This document shows positions 44,691 to 58,054 of a stretch of DNA of 64,000 nt, in pieces. Positions within the stretch are counted from its first letter, which is position 1. Every line of letters starts with the position of its first letter. Location of the stretch: assembly GCA_949752795.1 (NCBI GenBank), contig OX457068.1:58841582-58905581 (forward strand). The letters run 5' to 3'. The stretch comes from Hyperoodon ampullatus. Lineage: Eukaryota > Chordata > Mammalia > Artiodactyla > Ziphiidae. Made by a program: the position numbers and the translations under genes. The notes under the pieces were generated by a model. It was not told the origin of the DNA, searched no databases, and saw only the letters and a list, made by a program, of their open reading frames with translations.

Positions 44691-47069
44691 GAAGATAAGA
44701 ACATGGTCTAATCAAATCTTCTCTTCTCTAGAATAAACATTATTGCCACCCTCATCTCTGGATGGTTTCCATGAAGTATAAATATCCTCTTCAATGCAGC
44801 AACCAAAACTGAACATTCCATCTTGGTTGGGGTTGAATGACAACACAGGGTGGACTGTTTCTGTGAGTGCCCTCTAAGTACTATAATTCTAGAAAGCTGC
44901 TTCAACCAACTTTACTTTTACCAGCAGCCACTAACTTATATAAAGTTTCCTATGCCTTGAAACTAACTTCACATGATCCAGTTCTAGTCTGTGCCTTTTT
45001 CTGTTTTGTCTTTTAACTTAAGGGCAAAAATTTACATTTATCCCTAATAAAGTTTATATTGTTGGGTTTCATTTTAACCCATTTTAAACATTCCATTTTT
45101 TAAATAGTTAGGTATTTATCTTCAACTGTATTTTTTAAAAAGGTCATATAAGTATCCTACTTATTTCAAACATGCATTTCAAGTGGTTTTCAATAGAAAA
45201 AGAACGTAAGACAAAAGGATTTGATGTGTTCTTTAACTGTACTCTCAGCGACTGTCCAGTCATTCCTGTGTTGATAAAAAGTTCTGTTCAACTACCCAGA
45301 GATCTAATGTTTTGCATCCTTATGGGCTATTCAAGTGAAAAGAATATTAATTCTAACAAATAAACCTAAATTTTGTAAACTTTGGTCAATCCACATTAAA
45401 AGCTGAAGAAATAGGAATCTGGAACAAATTACTGAGGGGCCCTAGAAGGGGCCCAACCCTACTATATCAGGGTTCATATCTTTCTGGGTAAGATGACTTG
45501 GCCCAACATTGGGAATTAAGAACACAGATCTGTAGGTAGCGGTTTGCTTCAGGCATTTTAATTTCTACCATAGGAAAGTTTGCTTTATCTTTACACCCAC
45601 TTTGTATTGCTTTTTAGCAAATAAATGTCTATTGTCACTCTAGTCTCTAGGCTGTCAATTAAGCACTTAAATTGATTTGCCTTTTTCTTTTTTTATAAAG
45701 AAATATATCACTGGAAACAAAGAAATTAATCAATTTCACATCAGTGAAAGAGCTAAGATTTCATTTTCTAGTTCAATTATTCCTGCACATCATTTCTGAA
45801 AAGGTAATTGGAAAATTGTGCACTTAGGCAGTTAAAGACTTTATCAACCAAAAATAAATATTTAATACTCTGTCTGATAGGTAAAACATTTGCCAGAAAT
45901 TCAAAGAAAGTTTGTCATTGACCATAGAGGTTTAGAAGAAATGGCTTCTGAAGGGACTAGGAGAGAAGATAAGTCAAATATAGGTCAAGGATTTTCTTAC
46001 TGGGTCTGAGGTATCCACTATAACTGAATTTACTCCATATCTGTAATAGAAATAAGAGTATTGTGGTTTTAAAGATAAAATTTTCTTTTCACTTTGATCC
46101 TTCCCTGCTATGAACAATCAGACAGTTGTAGAGATATTGCACTTAGTTTTACACTCACACAGGCTCCTCCTGTTGTACTGAACTTTGTAATATACTATTT
46201 CAACAAAGAATTTATAAATAAAAAATTCTTACAAAAATAATGTAATTAGTTTAACTCACTAAGCAATTTTATTTGCCTAATATTCTCCCATTGCTGGTAT
46301 AAATGTAATAAAATATGAAAGAAGTATAATATGACATTTGTAGAATCTCAAGATAGAAAATACTTTTAACTGAGGTTTTGGTTGACTGTGTCTTGACCAA
46401 AGAAGCAATGACACTCAGCAATTTGGTAGACTCAGCAATTCTTCACATTCTACTCCTAGAATCTACTTCCATTACAGATATTAGTGAAATACATAATTTT
46501 ATTAAGCAGTTGGCAGGAGAAATGGAAGAGTAGTTTGCATACAAAACTCCTCAGGGTAGTCCCTGATGAATTCCCATAAGCATATTTTTTTCTTGCCAGT
46601 TGTCTCCTCTCTCTCTCAAGCCACCAGCCTTTAGGTGCCTCTTCACCCCTCTCCTTATAACACTTGATCACCAAGGAAGTTCATTCCAATATATTTTTTA
46701 TTCAGAGCACTCAAATTCAGAAAGCAAAGAAAACTTTAATGACCATATTCCTTAGAAAGATGATGAAAATTATGAATTAAATACATACAAAATGTGTTCT
46801 CTTACATACCAGAGTGGAATTCAAGGAATGGCTAAATATCAAGTTAAGGTTATGCAGATAGAGAGCATTTTGACTGTATCCCTGAATTAGAATATAGACA
46901 GTACTATAGAGAAAAATAAAATAGATCTCACTAGGTAAAATGTATCATTGCTCATATTTGAATTTCAAAAAAGATATCTTAGATTTCCAAATAAAATAAT
47001 AGTCTTGAAGGCAGGCTAGTTTTACTTGGAAATCCAAGACTTCGCCTTTATCAATAACTATTTGATCTA
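44691..47069. other. No gene recognised; possible old repeat at 44785-45110
   Basis: 'tttacatttatccctaataaagtttatattgttgg' (45029-45063) and nearby text resemble an ancient CR1/L3-type mammalian repeat, unconfirmed. The rest is AT-rich with no frame over 75 codons. Confidence 0.35.
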
Positions 47070-48045
47070 TAAAACAGCCAGAAAACAATTAACAAAATGG
47101 AAATAGTAACTCCTTACTTATCAATAATTTCTTTAAATGTAAATGAATTAAATTTCCCAATAAAAAGACATAAAACAGCTGAATGGATTAAAAAACAAGA
47201 TCCAGTGATATGCTATCTACCAAAGACTCACTTAAGACTTAGTGACACACATAGATTGATAGTGAATGGATAGAAAAATATATTTTAAGGAAATGGTAAC
47301 TAAAAAATCAGAGATGGCTACATTTATTATCAGATAAAATAGACTTTAAACTAAACATGGTAAAAAGAAACAGAGAAGGTCATTATATGACAATGATAAA
47401 TTTGTGAATCTACTGAGATGATACAATAGTTGTAAACAGTTATGCATCCAATATCAGAGCACCTAAATATATTAAACAAAAACTAACAGAGCTAAAAGGA
47501 GAAATAAACAGGAATATAATAATAGCTTGGGACTTTAATGCCCCACTCTCAATAATTGATACATCTTTCTAACAGACAATCAATTAAAAAAACAGCTTTA
47601 TTGATGCTCAAACCGATTTGAACAACACTATATACCAAACAGACCTAACAGACATAGAGAAAATCTTATCCAACAACAAAAGAACACACATTCTTCTCAA
47701 GTGCACGTGGAATATTTTCTAGGATAGACCATGTATTAGACCACAAAACAATCCTTAGCAAATTCAAGAAGATTTAAACCATTCTAAGAATCTTCTCTGA
47801 CCACAATGGTATACAACCAGAAACCAATAACAGGAAGGAAACTGGAAAACTCATGAATATATGAAAGTTAATGCTCTCCTGAACAACTAATTAATTGAAG
47901 TAGAAATTAGAAGTGAAATTAAAAATATCTTAAGACAAGTGAAAATAGAAACACAAAATACAAAAACTTATGAATATAGCAAACACAGTTCTGAGAGGGA
48001 AGTTTATAGCAATAAACACATACATTAAGAAACAACGGATTTTTT
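47070..48045 (+). mobile_element. Older L1 fragment, endonuclease region, left part
   Basis: 'acttatcaataatttctttaaatgtaaatg', 'agcttgggactttaatgcccc', 'ttcttctcaagtgcacgtgg' and 'cttctctgaccacaatgg' follow ORF2 endonuclease in order, with many stops. It stops at 'acattaagaaacaa' and resumes after 55523, interrupted by a complete L1. Confidence 0.85.
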
Positions 48046-49589
48046 TAAAATAAATCAAGATGGCAGAGTAAGAGAATGTGGAGTTCCTACCTCCATGAAC
48101 ACATCAAAAATACATCTAAGTGTGGAAAAATTCTCACTGAAAACTAACTGGAAGTTGACAAAAGGAATCCTGTACAACCAAGGCTGTAAGAAAGATACAC
48201 ATGTAATCAAGTAGAAAGGGAAGAAAAAAAATCAGGCCAGGACATGTGCCCTTGTGAGGGAGCTCAGAGGAAGAGATTACACTGGCAGATATCCAAACTA
48301 GGGAGTGAGTGGTTTGAGCCACAGATTGGGCACCTCAGTCCTGGAATCCTACATGAAGGAGATAAACACCCTTGGCTGGTTAGAGGACTGCTGGGACAAA
48401 CAGCAGGTTTGAGGGAAGCCTGGAGTCCATTCATGAGAAGGATGCTCATACTGGCTAGCCTCTGAGGCAGAGTAGAGAGAGGTCTGCTCTAGTAGCTTAC
48501 TAAAGCAACACCCCAGAAGCTGCCTAGATATCTTAGAGTGGCAACTCCATCACAGTTCACCCCATGATAAACAGAGAAACCATGCAGACCTCCATGGCCT
48601 GTGGGGTGGTTCTATAACAGGGTGCGAGCAACAGAGGCTGTGGACAATGATCAGTTGTGAGAGACAAAGAGAACTTGCTGCTGAGGCAGGATGGGGAGAG
48701 AACTGCTATTGCAGCTTCTGGGTTTCTCACTACTGCCTCACTGTGCATTCTAGCCAAAGCTAAGCAAATACTCCAACCTCACTCACTCCATGCCACAGCT
48801 TGGCACTGGATCTGGGGTGCCCATCACCAGGGATAAGACTCTACTCTGGGATTCAGAGGTAACCTGGTTCCAAGGCAGAACCTGGGTGGGGTGGTGGCAC
48901 ACATTGTTGGTGTTTACTCAAATATGCCACAGAAGTCACCCAGATTTCTGAGAGCAGTTGTTCCATCATAACTTACCTTCCAATACGAGCTGAAAATCCA
49001 TATGGACATTGCCAGCCCTGCAGACTGATTCCAAAAAAGGGTAGAAGACTGGAGGTAGTGATTGGCTATGAGGAACAAAGGAATCTTGCATATAAGGCTG
49101 CATCTGAGAAGAGATGCATGCCCCTACACAGGGAGTGCACCAGACTTCTGTCTGCATACAAGTCCCACTTGCCTCAGCAGTCCCCTCTTCTGGGGCAAGA
49201 GTCCTTGTGTGGGGAGAGAGAAAAACACACACTTAAAAGGAGTAGAGTCAGCTTGGGCCCAACACTCAGGGCTTTTCCTCCAGCAACTTGGGAACAGACT
49301 TCATCCTCAATAGGGTGGTGATGGCCACTGAGCAGAGAGAAAGTTCTGCATTACACCCAGTGCTGGTTCTAGGCTGTTTATCTCCAGATCCACTCCCTAT
49401 CAAGGTGATAGCTGCCAGCACACCCTGAGGAAAGATATGACTTGCATCATGTCAAATCCAGTTCTCCCACCAAAGGCACTGGACACACATCATCTATATA
49501 GGGATATTTCCTTATAAGAACATCCATTCAAGACCACAAAGGTAACTGTTTCACCTAAATTGATAGAAGCAGAGAAAGTTAAACAAAAT

Positions 49590-50480
49590 GAAATGGCAGA
49601 GAAACTGCTCTCAATTGAAAGAGTAAGAGAAAAACCCCTAGAGAAATAAATAATGAAACAGAAATTTTAAAAATTACCAGATAGAGAATTCAAAACATTG
49701 GTCATAAAAATATTAGCTGAAAATAATTGATGTAAAGAGTTAACATTTTAACAAGGAACTAGCAAATAAAAAAGGACCCAATCAGAAGTGAATAATTCAA
49801 TAGCTGAAATAAAAAGCACCCTAGAAGTAATGAATAGCTTACTAAGTGATACAGAAGAATGCATAAGTGACCTGGAAGATAGAATAATGGGAATCACCCA
49901 ATCAGAACAGCAGGAAGGAAAACAAAACGCATTTTTAAAAAATGAAAACAATTTGAGAGATGTCTGGGATAACATTAAGTGTTCCAACATTCACATTATA
50001 AGTGTTCTAGAAAGAAAGTGAGAGAGAAAGTGTTCAAAAATGATGTTGAGGTAATTATGGCTGAAAACTTCCCAAATCTGAAGAAGGAAACTGGTATCCA
50101 GGTACAGGAAGGAGAGAGGTTTCCAAATAAGATGAACCCAAATAGATCCACACCAAGATGTATCATAATTAAAATGACAAAAGTTAAAGAGAGAATTCTA
50201 AAGGCAGCAAGAGAGAAACAAAAAATCATATACAAGGGAATCCCCATATGTCTACCAGATGATTTCTCTGCAGAAACTTTTCAGGCCAGAAGGGACTAGA
50301 ATTAAATATTCTAAGTGCTAAAAGGGAAAAACCTGTAACTTAGGATACTCTACTCAACAAGAATATCATTTAGAATAGAAGAAGGATTAAAGAACTTCTC
50401 AGACAAGCAAAAACTAAAAGTGTTCATCAATACTAAGCTGAACATAAAAGAAATGTTTCATTGTCTTCTCTAAGTGGAAA
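49590..50480 (+). pseudogene. L1 ORF1 relic
   Basis: Pieces in two frames: coiled-coil end and RRM start (49788-50021, NNLRDVWDNIKCSNIHIISV), then RRM to C-terminal domain (49979-50299, REKQKIIYKGIPICLPDDF). A stop follows RRD at 50297-50299, before the YPA-like block. Frameshift near 50020. Confidence 0.85.
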
Positions 50481-50971
50481 AGAAGTAAGACTCCATAAGA
50501 AAGTGAAAACCCCACTAGGAAAGGCAAATATATAGTAAGGACTGAGGGTCAGCCACTTAAATAAGCCAGTACGTAGATTAAAAGACAAAAAAAAATTGTA
50601 AAATGGAAGATGCAAATTATGACATCAAAATCGCAAAATGTAAAACTGTGGAGAAATAAATGTACATGTTTGTAATGTGTTAGAAGTTAAATGACTACCA
50701 GTTTAATAGAAGTAGATAAAATTACAAGTCAACATATATGAACTCCATGATAAACACAAAACAAAAACCTACAATAGATGTACAAAAACTAAAAAGATGG
50801 GAACACAAACATACTGCTAAAGAAAATAATCAAACCACAAGGGAAGGAACAGCAACAAAAAAGAAATGAACAGAGAAGCACAAAAACAACCAGAAAACAA
50901 GTAACAAAATGGCAACAAGTACATAACTATCAATAATTACTTTAAATGTCAATGTACTAAATGCTCTGATC

Positions 50972-51211
50972 AAAAGACATAGGGGTGGGGCTTCCCTGGT
51001 GACACAGTGGTTGAGAGTCCTCCTGCGGATGCAGGGGACGTGGGTTCGTGCCCCAGTCCGGGAAGATCCCACATGTCGTGGAGCAGCTAGGTCTGTGAGC
51101 CATGGCCACTGAGCCTGTGTGTCCGAAGTCTGTGCTACGCAATGGGAGAGGCCACAACAGTGAGAGGCCCACGTACCACAAAAAAAAAAAAAAAAAAAAA
51201 GACATGGGGTG
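50972..51211 (+). mobile_element. CHR SINE, short cetacean form
   Basis: Body from 50988 (gggcttccctggtgacacag) to a 25-base A tail ending about 51196. Flanking repeats aaaagacataggggt (50972) and aaaagacatggggtg (51197) differ by one base. B box gggttcgtgcccc at about 51043. The target is L1 ORF2. Confidence 0.94.
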
Positions 51212-52304
51212 GCTGATTGGATATAAAAAAAAATACCCATCAATATGCCGCCTGCAAGAGACTTACTTCATGGTTAAAGACACACACAGACTGAAAGTGA
51301 AGAAATGGAAAATGATATTTCATGCAAATTAAAACAAAGGAGTGTGGGTAGCGATAGTCATATCAGACAAAATAGACTTTAAAACAAAGTCTAAAACAAA
51401 AGACAAAGAAAACATTATGTAATGATAAAGGGATCACTACAAGAAAAGGATACTATACTCATTAACATATATGCACCCAATATAGGAGCACTTAATATAT
51501 AAAGCAAATATTAGTAGACATAAAGGGAGAAATAGACAATAGTTCAATAATTTTAAGGATTTTAACACTCCACTTACATCAATGGACAGACCATCCAGAT
51601 ACAAAAATCAATAAGACAACAATGGTCCTACATGATGCAATAGAGCATTTGGACTTAATAGATTTCTACAGAATATTCCATTCACAAACATCAGAATACA
51701 CATTCTTTTCAAGTGCACATGGAACATTCTCCAGGAAAAATCACACACTACACCACAAAATAAGTCTCAACAAGTTTAAGATAGAAATTATTTCAAGCAT
51801 TTTTCCAATCACTACTGTATGAAACTAGAAATTCATTACAAAAAGAAAACTGGGAAAAGAACAAACAGTTGAAGACTAAAAACATGCTACTACAAACAAG
51901 TCAGTCAATGATGAAATCAAACAGGAAATCAGAATATACCTCAAGACAAATGGAAATGTAAACACAATACTCCAAAATTTATGGGATGCAACAAAAGCAG
52001 TTCTAAAAGGGAAGTTTATAGCAACACAGGCCTTCCTCAAGAAATAACAAAAATCTCAAATAAACAACGTAATAAAAAAATATAGAAAGTATAAAAAACA
52101 AAGCTCAAAGTCAACAGAAGGTAGGAAATAATAAAGATCAGGCAGGAAATAAATAAAATAGAGATTAAAAAAACAATAGAAAATATCAATAAAACAAAGA
52201 TCTGAGTTTTTGAAAATATAAACAAAATTGATAATCCTTCATCAAGCTTCACCAAGAAGAAAAAAGAAAGGACCCAAATAAATGAAATAATCAATGAAAG
52301 AGGA

Positions 52305-52525
52305 AAAAAACAACAACCAAGGGCTTCCCTGGTGGCGCAGTGGTTGAGAGTCTGCCTGCCGATACAGGGGACATGGGTTTGTGCCCCGGTCCAGGATGGT
52401 CCCACATGCTGTGGAGTGGCTGGGTCCGTGAGCCATGGCCACTGAGCCTGTGTGTCTGCAGCCTGTGCTCTGCAACGGGAGAGGCCACAACAGTGAGAGG
52501 CCCACATACTGAAAAAAAAACCCCC
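52305..52525 (+). mobile_element. CHR SINE, short cetacean form
   Basis: Starts at 52321 (gggcttccctggtggcgcag) and ends in an A/C-rich tail at about 52511-52530. Several CpGs have decayed to TG/CA. The 5' flank aaaaaacaacaaccaa may be the target duplication, but the 3' copy is unclear. Same orientation as the SINE 1.3 kb upstream. Confidence 0.92.
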
Positions 52526-54992
52526 CAAAAAAGCCAATACTACAGAGATATAAAAAAATCATAAGATAATACTATAAACAGTTATATGCCAACAAATTGG
52601 ACAACCAGGAAGAAATGGACAAATTTTTTAAAGATACAACCTGTCAAGATGGAATCTGGAAGAAACAGACAAGTTGAACAGACCTATCACTAGTAATTGA
52701 ATTTGTAATAAAAATCTCCCATCAAACAAAAGTCCAGGACCAAATGATGTCACAGGGGAATTCTATCAAGCATATGAAAAGAGCTAATACCTTCCCTTCT
52801 CAAACTATTGCAAAATACTGAAGCAGAGAGAACACTCTCAAATACATACTAAGAGGCCACCATTGCCTTGATACCAAAACCAGACAAAGATAATAGAAAA
52901 AATTACAGACGAGTATCACTGATGACTATAGATGCAAAAATTCTCAAAAAATATTACAAAAATGAATCCTACAATACATAAAGAAGATCATACACCATAA
53001 TCAAGTTGAATTTATTCCAGGAATGCAAGGATGATTCAGCAGTCACAAATCAATTAATATAGCACCCAACATTAACAAAAGGAGAGCTAAAAATCACAAT
53101 GTTCATCTCAATTGACACAGAAAAAACATTTGACAAAATTCAACATCCATTCCTGATAAAAACCCTCAACAAAGTTATTTTAGAGAAAACATATCTCAAC
53201 ATAATAAAGGCCATTTATGAAAAACACATAACTAACATCATACTCAAAGATGAAAAGCTGAAAGCCTTTCCTCTTAATTCAGGAACAAGACAGGGATGCC
53301 CACTCTTGCTACTTCTATTTAACATAGTATTTGAATTCCTAGTCATGGCAATCAGTCAAGTGAAAGAAATAAAAGGCATCCAAATTGGAAGGGAAAAAGT
53401 AAAACCGTCAGTATTTGCAGAAGACATGATTCTTTACATGTGAAACCCTAAAGTCTCCACTCAAAACTATTAGAACTAATAAACGAACTCAGCAAAGTGA
53501 CAGGATATAAGATTAATATATATATTAATATATGCTTTTCTCTATACTAATAATGAACTATCAAAAGAAAATTTCAAAAAAAAAATCCCATTTACAATTG
53601 CATCAAAAAGAATAAAATACATAAGAATAAACTTAACCAATGGGCTGAAAGTCTTATACTCTAAAAACTATAAAGTATCAATGAAGAAAATTGAAGATTA
53701 TACAAATAAATGGAAAGATAGTCCATGTTCTTGGATTGGAAGAATTAATATTGTTAAAATGTCCATACTACCCAAAGCAATATACAGGTTTAAGGCAATC
53801 CCTATTAAAATAACCATGTTATTTTTCACAGAACTAGAACAAATAACCCTAAAATTTATATGGAACCACAAAAAGCTTCAAAATTACTAAGGCACTCTTG
53901 ACAAAAATGAACAAAGCTGGAGGTATGACACCCCCAAACTTCAAATTGTACTACAAAGCTATAGTAATCAAAACAGCAAGGTACTGGCACAAAACAAACA
54001 AGTAGATCAATGAAACAGAATAGACAGCCTAGATGTAAGTCTGTGCACCTATGGTCAATTAATCTATAACAAAGGAGGCAAGGATATATGATGGAGAAAA
54101 AATAGTCTCTTTAAAAGTGGTGCTGGGAAAACTGGACAGCTACATGTTAAAAAAATGAGATTAGAACATTCCCTCATACTATATACAAAAATGAAATAAA
54201 AATGGATTAAAGACCTACATGTAAGACCTGAAACCATAAAACACCTAAGAGAAAACACAGGCAGAACACTCTTTGAAATAAATCATAGCAATATTTTTTT
54301 GAATTTGTTTCCTAAGGCAATAGAAATAAAACAAAAATAAACAAATGGGATCTAATTCAACTTAAAAACTTTCGCACAACAAAGAAAACCATCAGCAAAA
54401 CAAAAAGACATTCTTTGGAATGGGAGAAAATATTTGTAAATGATATAACCTACAAGGGGTTAACATCCAAAATACATAAACAGTTCATACAACTCAATAT
54501 AAAAAAAACCCCAAACAACCCAGTCAAAAAATGGTCAGAAGACCTGAGAGATATTTTTCTGAAGAAGACATGCAGATGGCTAACAGGCATGTGAAAAGAT
54601 GCTCAACATTGTTAATATTAGAAAAAAGTAAATCAAAACAATGAGATATCACCTCATACCTGTAGAATGGCTATCATTAGGAAATATTCAAATAACAAAT
54701 GTTCAAGACAAGGTGGAGAAAAGGGAACCCCTGTATGTTGTTGGTAGGAATGTACATTATGTAAATTGGTGTAGTAACTATGGAAGACAGTATGGAGGTA
54801 CTTCAAAGAACTAAATGTAGAACTACCATATGATCCAGCAATTCCACTCCTGGGTATATACCCAGAAAAAAATGAAAATATTAATTCAAAAAGATACATG
54901 TACCCCAATATTCATAGCAACACTATTTAAAATAGTCAAGATATGGAAGCAACCCAACTGTCCAACAACAGACAAATGTATAAAGAAGCTAT

Positions 54993-54993
54993 G

Positions 54994-55025
<32 letters not shown>

Positions 55026-55028
55026 GTG

Positions 55029-55086
<58 letters not shown>
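54993..55086. repeat. (TG)n(TA)n(GA)n compound microsatellite in L1 ORF2
   Basis: About 17 tg units (one cg), then about ten ta units, then gagagaga passing into gacaga units. L1 text flanks it directly ('ataaagaagctatgg' and 'aatattactcagccataaa'), so about 90 bp grew from the short 'tatatata' normally there. Confidence 0.95.
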
Positions 55087-55523
55087 AATATTACTCAGCC
55101 ATAAAAAAGAATGAAATATTGCTGCTTGCAGCAGCATGGATGAATGAAGGGAATATTATGCTTAGTGAAATAAGTCAGAGAACAACAAATACTGTATGAT
55201 ATGACTTAAATGTGGAATTTTAAAAATAATACAAATGAATGTATATAGCAAAACAATAGCAGAATCACAGATATAGGAAATAAACTTGTGGCTACCAGAG
55301 GGCAGAGCAAAGGGGTAGGGGCTTATTAGGGGTATGGGATTAAGAGACACAAACTACTATGTATAAAATAGATAAACAACAAGGATATACTGTACAGCAC
55401 AGGGAATTATAGCCATTATCTTTTACTAACTTTTAATGGAGTATAATCTTTAAAAATACTGTATCAATATGCTGTCCATCTGAAACTAATATAATATTGT
55501 AAATGAAATATACTTCAATTAAA

Positions 55524-55665
55524 AAAATGTAGAAAGATTTCAAACAATGTAACTCTACACTTCAAGGAACTATATAACGAAGAACAAACAAAGCCCAAAG
55601 TTACCGGAAAGCAGGAAATAATAAAGAATAGAGCAGAAATAAATAAAATAGAGTGAAGAAAAGAA
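55524..55665 (+). mobile_element. Older L1 fragment, right part (continues 47070-48045)
   Basis: 'agaaagatttcaaacaatgtaactctacacttcaagg' and 'ccaaagttaccggaaagcagg' are the ORF2 sequence expected directly after 'acattaagaaacaa' of the left part, followed by 'agagcagaaataaataaaatagag'. This shows the complete L1 was inserted between them. Confidence 0.85.
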
Positions 55666-57654
55666 TAACTATTTGCAGGCTTGACCATACTGTAGCCAAT
55701 GTTTAGGAAAAGCAAAAGAGTATATCATAAAAAAGGAGAGTTTGTTTCATACAGGGGAAGGTAAATCTTCCTTGTCAGTGGGAAGTGGTGCCAGGAGAGA
55801 ATAGTGATATGCAAGAGGTCAGAGGCAAACGTGAGTGAGTATGAGAAACAGAAAATTCTGATGGTTCGGGAAGATTCAGGTGTCATATCTGATGTTTAAT
55901 TTCTCAGGCACAGGCATGGGAAGATGCATACATTATCCATATTTAGTAATTCAGGTATGTACAAGGCTATAAGCTGAGGCAATTATCAAGGCAGGAAGGA
56001 AGGAATGGCATTGACTTCAGCAACATCCAGTATCATGTCCAAAAGACCAGGTAGGACCAGGCAAATCCCACTGAAATAAGTTCAGGGTAATATGGATGAG
56101 GTGACCAGATGGTACCACCATGAACACAGCAAGAACCTGAAGGAGACTCCAGGATCATACAATTCTTCTCCAACTCCTGAGCTATGAAAGTTTCTGCTTG
56201 TCAGGGGATGGCCTTATTCTTTCTTAGAAGGCAGAGAAGGATGGAATGAGGAAAATCTCAAAAAGCTAAATAAGTACACCCCCCCCCCAAATAGGCTATA
56301 AATCATAAGAGCCTGAGATAACTTTAGTTGAGAGTGGGGATGAAAGAGATGAGCTTTAATACAAAAATTAAATTAGAAATTTGGCAATCTGTTTAATATT
56401 TTGTAAATTTTGACCCCTTTACAGTGTTTACAGTTAAGAGTTAAAATGAATTGTCAAAAGGAGTTGAGCTGGGAGAAAACACATTCTGTGACAAAAAGAG
56501 AAGAAGGAGAGACAAAACAAAGGGGATGATTGTGAGCTTGAGTTGTCCATCAGCTAGAACTAAAAACTCAAAACATCATACAAGGTAAGAAGTCAGAGAG
56601 GAACAAATTAAAAATCAATACAAAGAAAGCAGCATTAAAGTGAGGTTATGGGAGGTCAATGACTGATTTAGCAAAAATGTCATGAATTTTTGAGTTTTTT
56701 CTCTTTTTTTCCCCAGGTTTAGATTGGCAGCCAGCAGATAAAGAAAAAAGCTCTTCAACGCAGCAGGGCCATGCTTTCTGGAAAAGAATGACCTCACGTG
56801 TAAATACCTGACTATTGATTGTCTTTTCTCATCTCTCCAGATGTGGGTTCCTTTCTAAAGAAATTTCCCTCAATTTAAATAGAACATCCATGTTTTACAG
56901 ATTCCTCAGTAAGAACAGTTCTTAAATCTTCAAGGCTGACAAATTTCCTTTAGGCTAAATAGCTCTCAAGGCATTCAAAGGTTTCTTTTTTTCTTAAAGT
57001 TTTGCATAATTGTATAAAATTATAAGTAGTTTACATGTTAGAGAATGTTCACAAAAGTAGGCTTGTTCAAAAGTACTAAAGTGAACAAACAATGGAAAAG
57101 TGTAAGCTTGGAATCAAACTAAAGATTGGATTTTTGTCTGCTGGCAATGGTCATATAGTCATGATGGACTGAAATTGAATAGGGATATGACTTGTTTTGC
57201 TTATTGTGTAAGTTTTTTGAAAGACTAATTTCTCCTGGTTCTACGAAAAATACTCTCTTTAAACTGAGGTGTTTTGTTATATTCTTCATGTGAAATTTTT
57301 TTCTAAGTTTCTGTTGATTTAGATTACTGTTCAAGCATAATTGACTCTCCAAACATAACTGGTTTGGCTAGGAGAACTATTAGTGAGTGGCTTTCTGTCA
57401 CCAATGGTCACGGTTATTTCCCTCTCATTCTTCAAAATCACCCCTGAGGGCCACTCCCCAAAAGGTTCTGATTCCACATCACTGAATTTGGAGGCTGTGT
57501 GTGTGTGTGTATGCCTGCCTGCCTTTTTGGCTCTGATTACTCTTTTGATTGTTCCTAAAGTTGGCTAAACAAGGCCTTCTTCCTCACTGTAAATGAGGAC
57601 TAATTCATTTATTTTAACCATGTCATGGTTAGTTTGGTCCAATGCTTCTTTAGA
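55666..57654. other. No gene recognised
   Basis: Mixed-composition DNA, somewhat less AT-rich between 55740 and 56280. A poly-C run lies at 56279-56288 and a short (gt)n at 57495-57511. No frame over 80 codons and no repeat head was seen. Confidence 0.4.
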
Positions 57655-57960
57655 ATAGTTAATCAATCAATCATTGAGTGACTCAACAAATATTTATTAA
57701 ACACCCTCATATGCAGCATTCCGCAGTAGGCATTCTGAGGGAAACAAATCAAAAGCAAAGCATGATATCTTCCTTCAAGTATAGAGGGCCCAAGAATTAC
57801 AGTATTCTTATTGAAGGAGGAAACTTATGTACTTGAAATGCATGTAGAATGTAGATATGCAGAAAGAAGTGCCATTACAAACTAGGTGACTGTCAAGAAT
57901 AGAAGGTTAACTGAGCCTGATGGAGGTTGAGAGTGACGTGGGTAACCCACAAAGAATCAA
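57655..57960 (-). mobile_element. L2 LINE 3' end, antisense
   Basis: 'aatcaatcaatcattgagtgactcaacaaatatttattaaacaccctcatatgcagc' is the reverse of the L2 tail, followed by 'agggaaacaaatcaaaagcaaagca' and, weaker, 'gagagtgacgtggg'. Ends uncertain. Confidence 0.65.
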
Positions 57961-58054
57961 CCATCGAAAGCATTATCTGTTTCGTTTTATGATATTAGAA
58001 GTAATTATTTGCTCCCTAATAGATCAAATTTCCTAATTATTTAGACTTTGTATT

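Larger units (their letters stand above)
50918..55222 (+). pseudogene. L1 ORF2 relic with two SINE insertions
   Basis: The endonuclease start at about 50918 is cut after about 55 bp by a SINE (50972-51211). Endonuclease text continues to about 52230, and a second SINE follows (52305-52525). RT: 53099-53443 carries [17 protein letters not shown] and FAEDM, an altered FADD. Post-RT: 53681-53890 ([10 protein letters not shown]). The C-terminal part is broken by the compound microsatellite at 54993-55086. Inactive. Confidence 0.88.
48046..55523 (+). mobile_element. Complete but degenerate L1 LINE inside an older L1
   Basis: 5' end at about 48055 (tcaagatggcagagtaag), 5' UTR to about 49560, ORF1 relic 49590-50480, ORF2 relic 50918-55222, and 3' UTR to 55523 ('caggatatactgtacagcacagggaattat..', then 'aatatacttcaatt' and a short A run). 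Two CHR SINEs lie inside. Its opening resembles that of the near-intact L1 (aagatggc.gagtaag, then '..acatc..aaat.catct'), unlike the other two L1 5' ends in this window. Confidence 0.9.
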
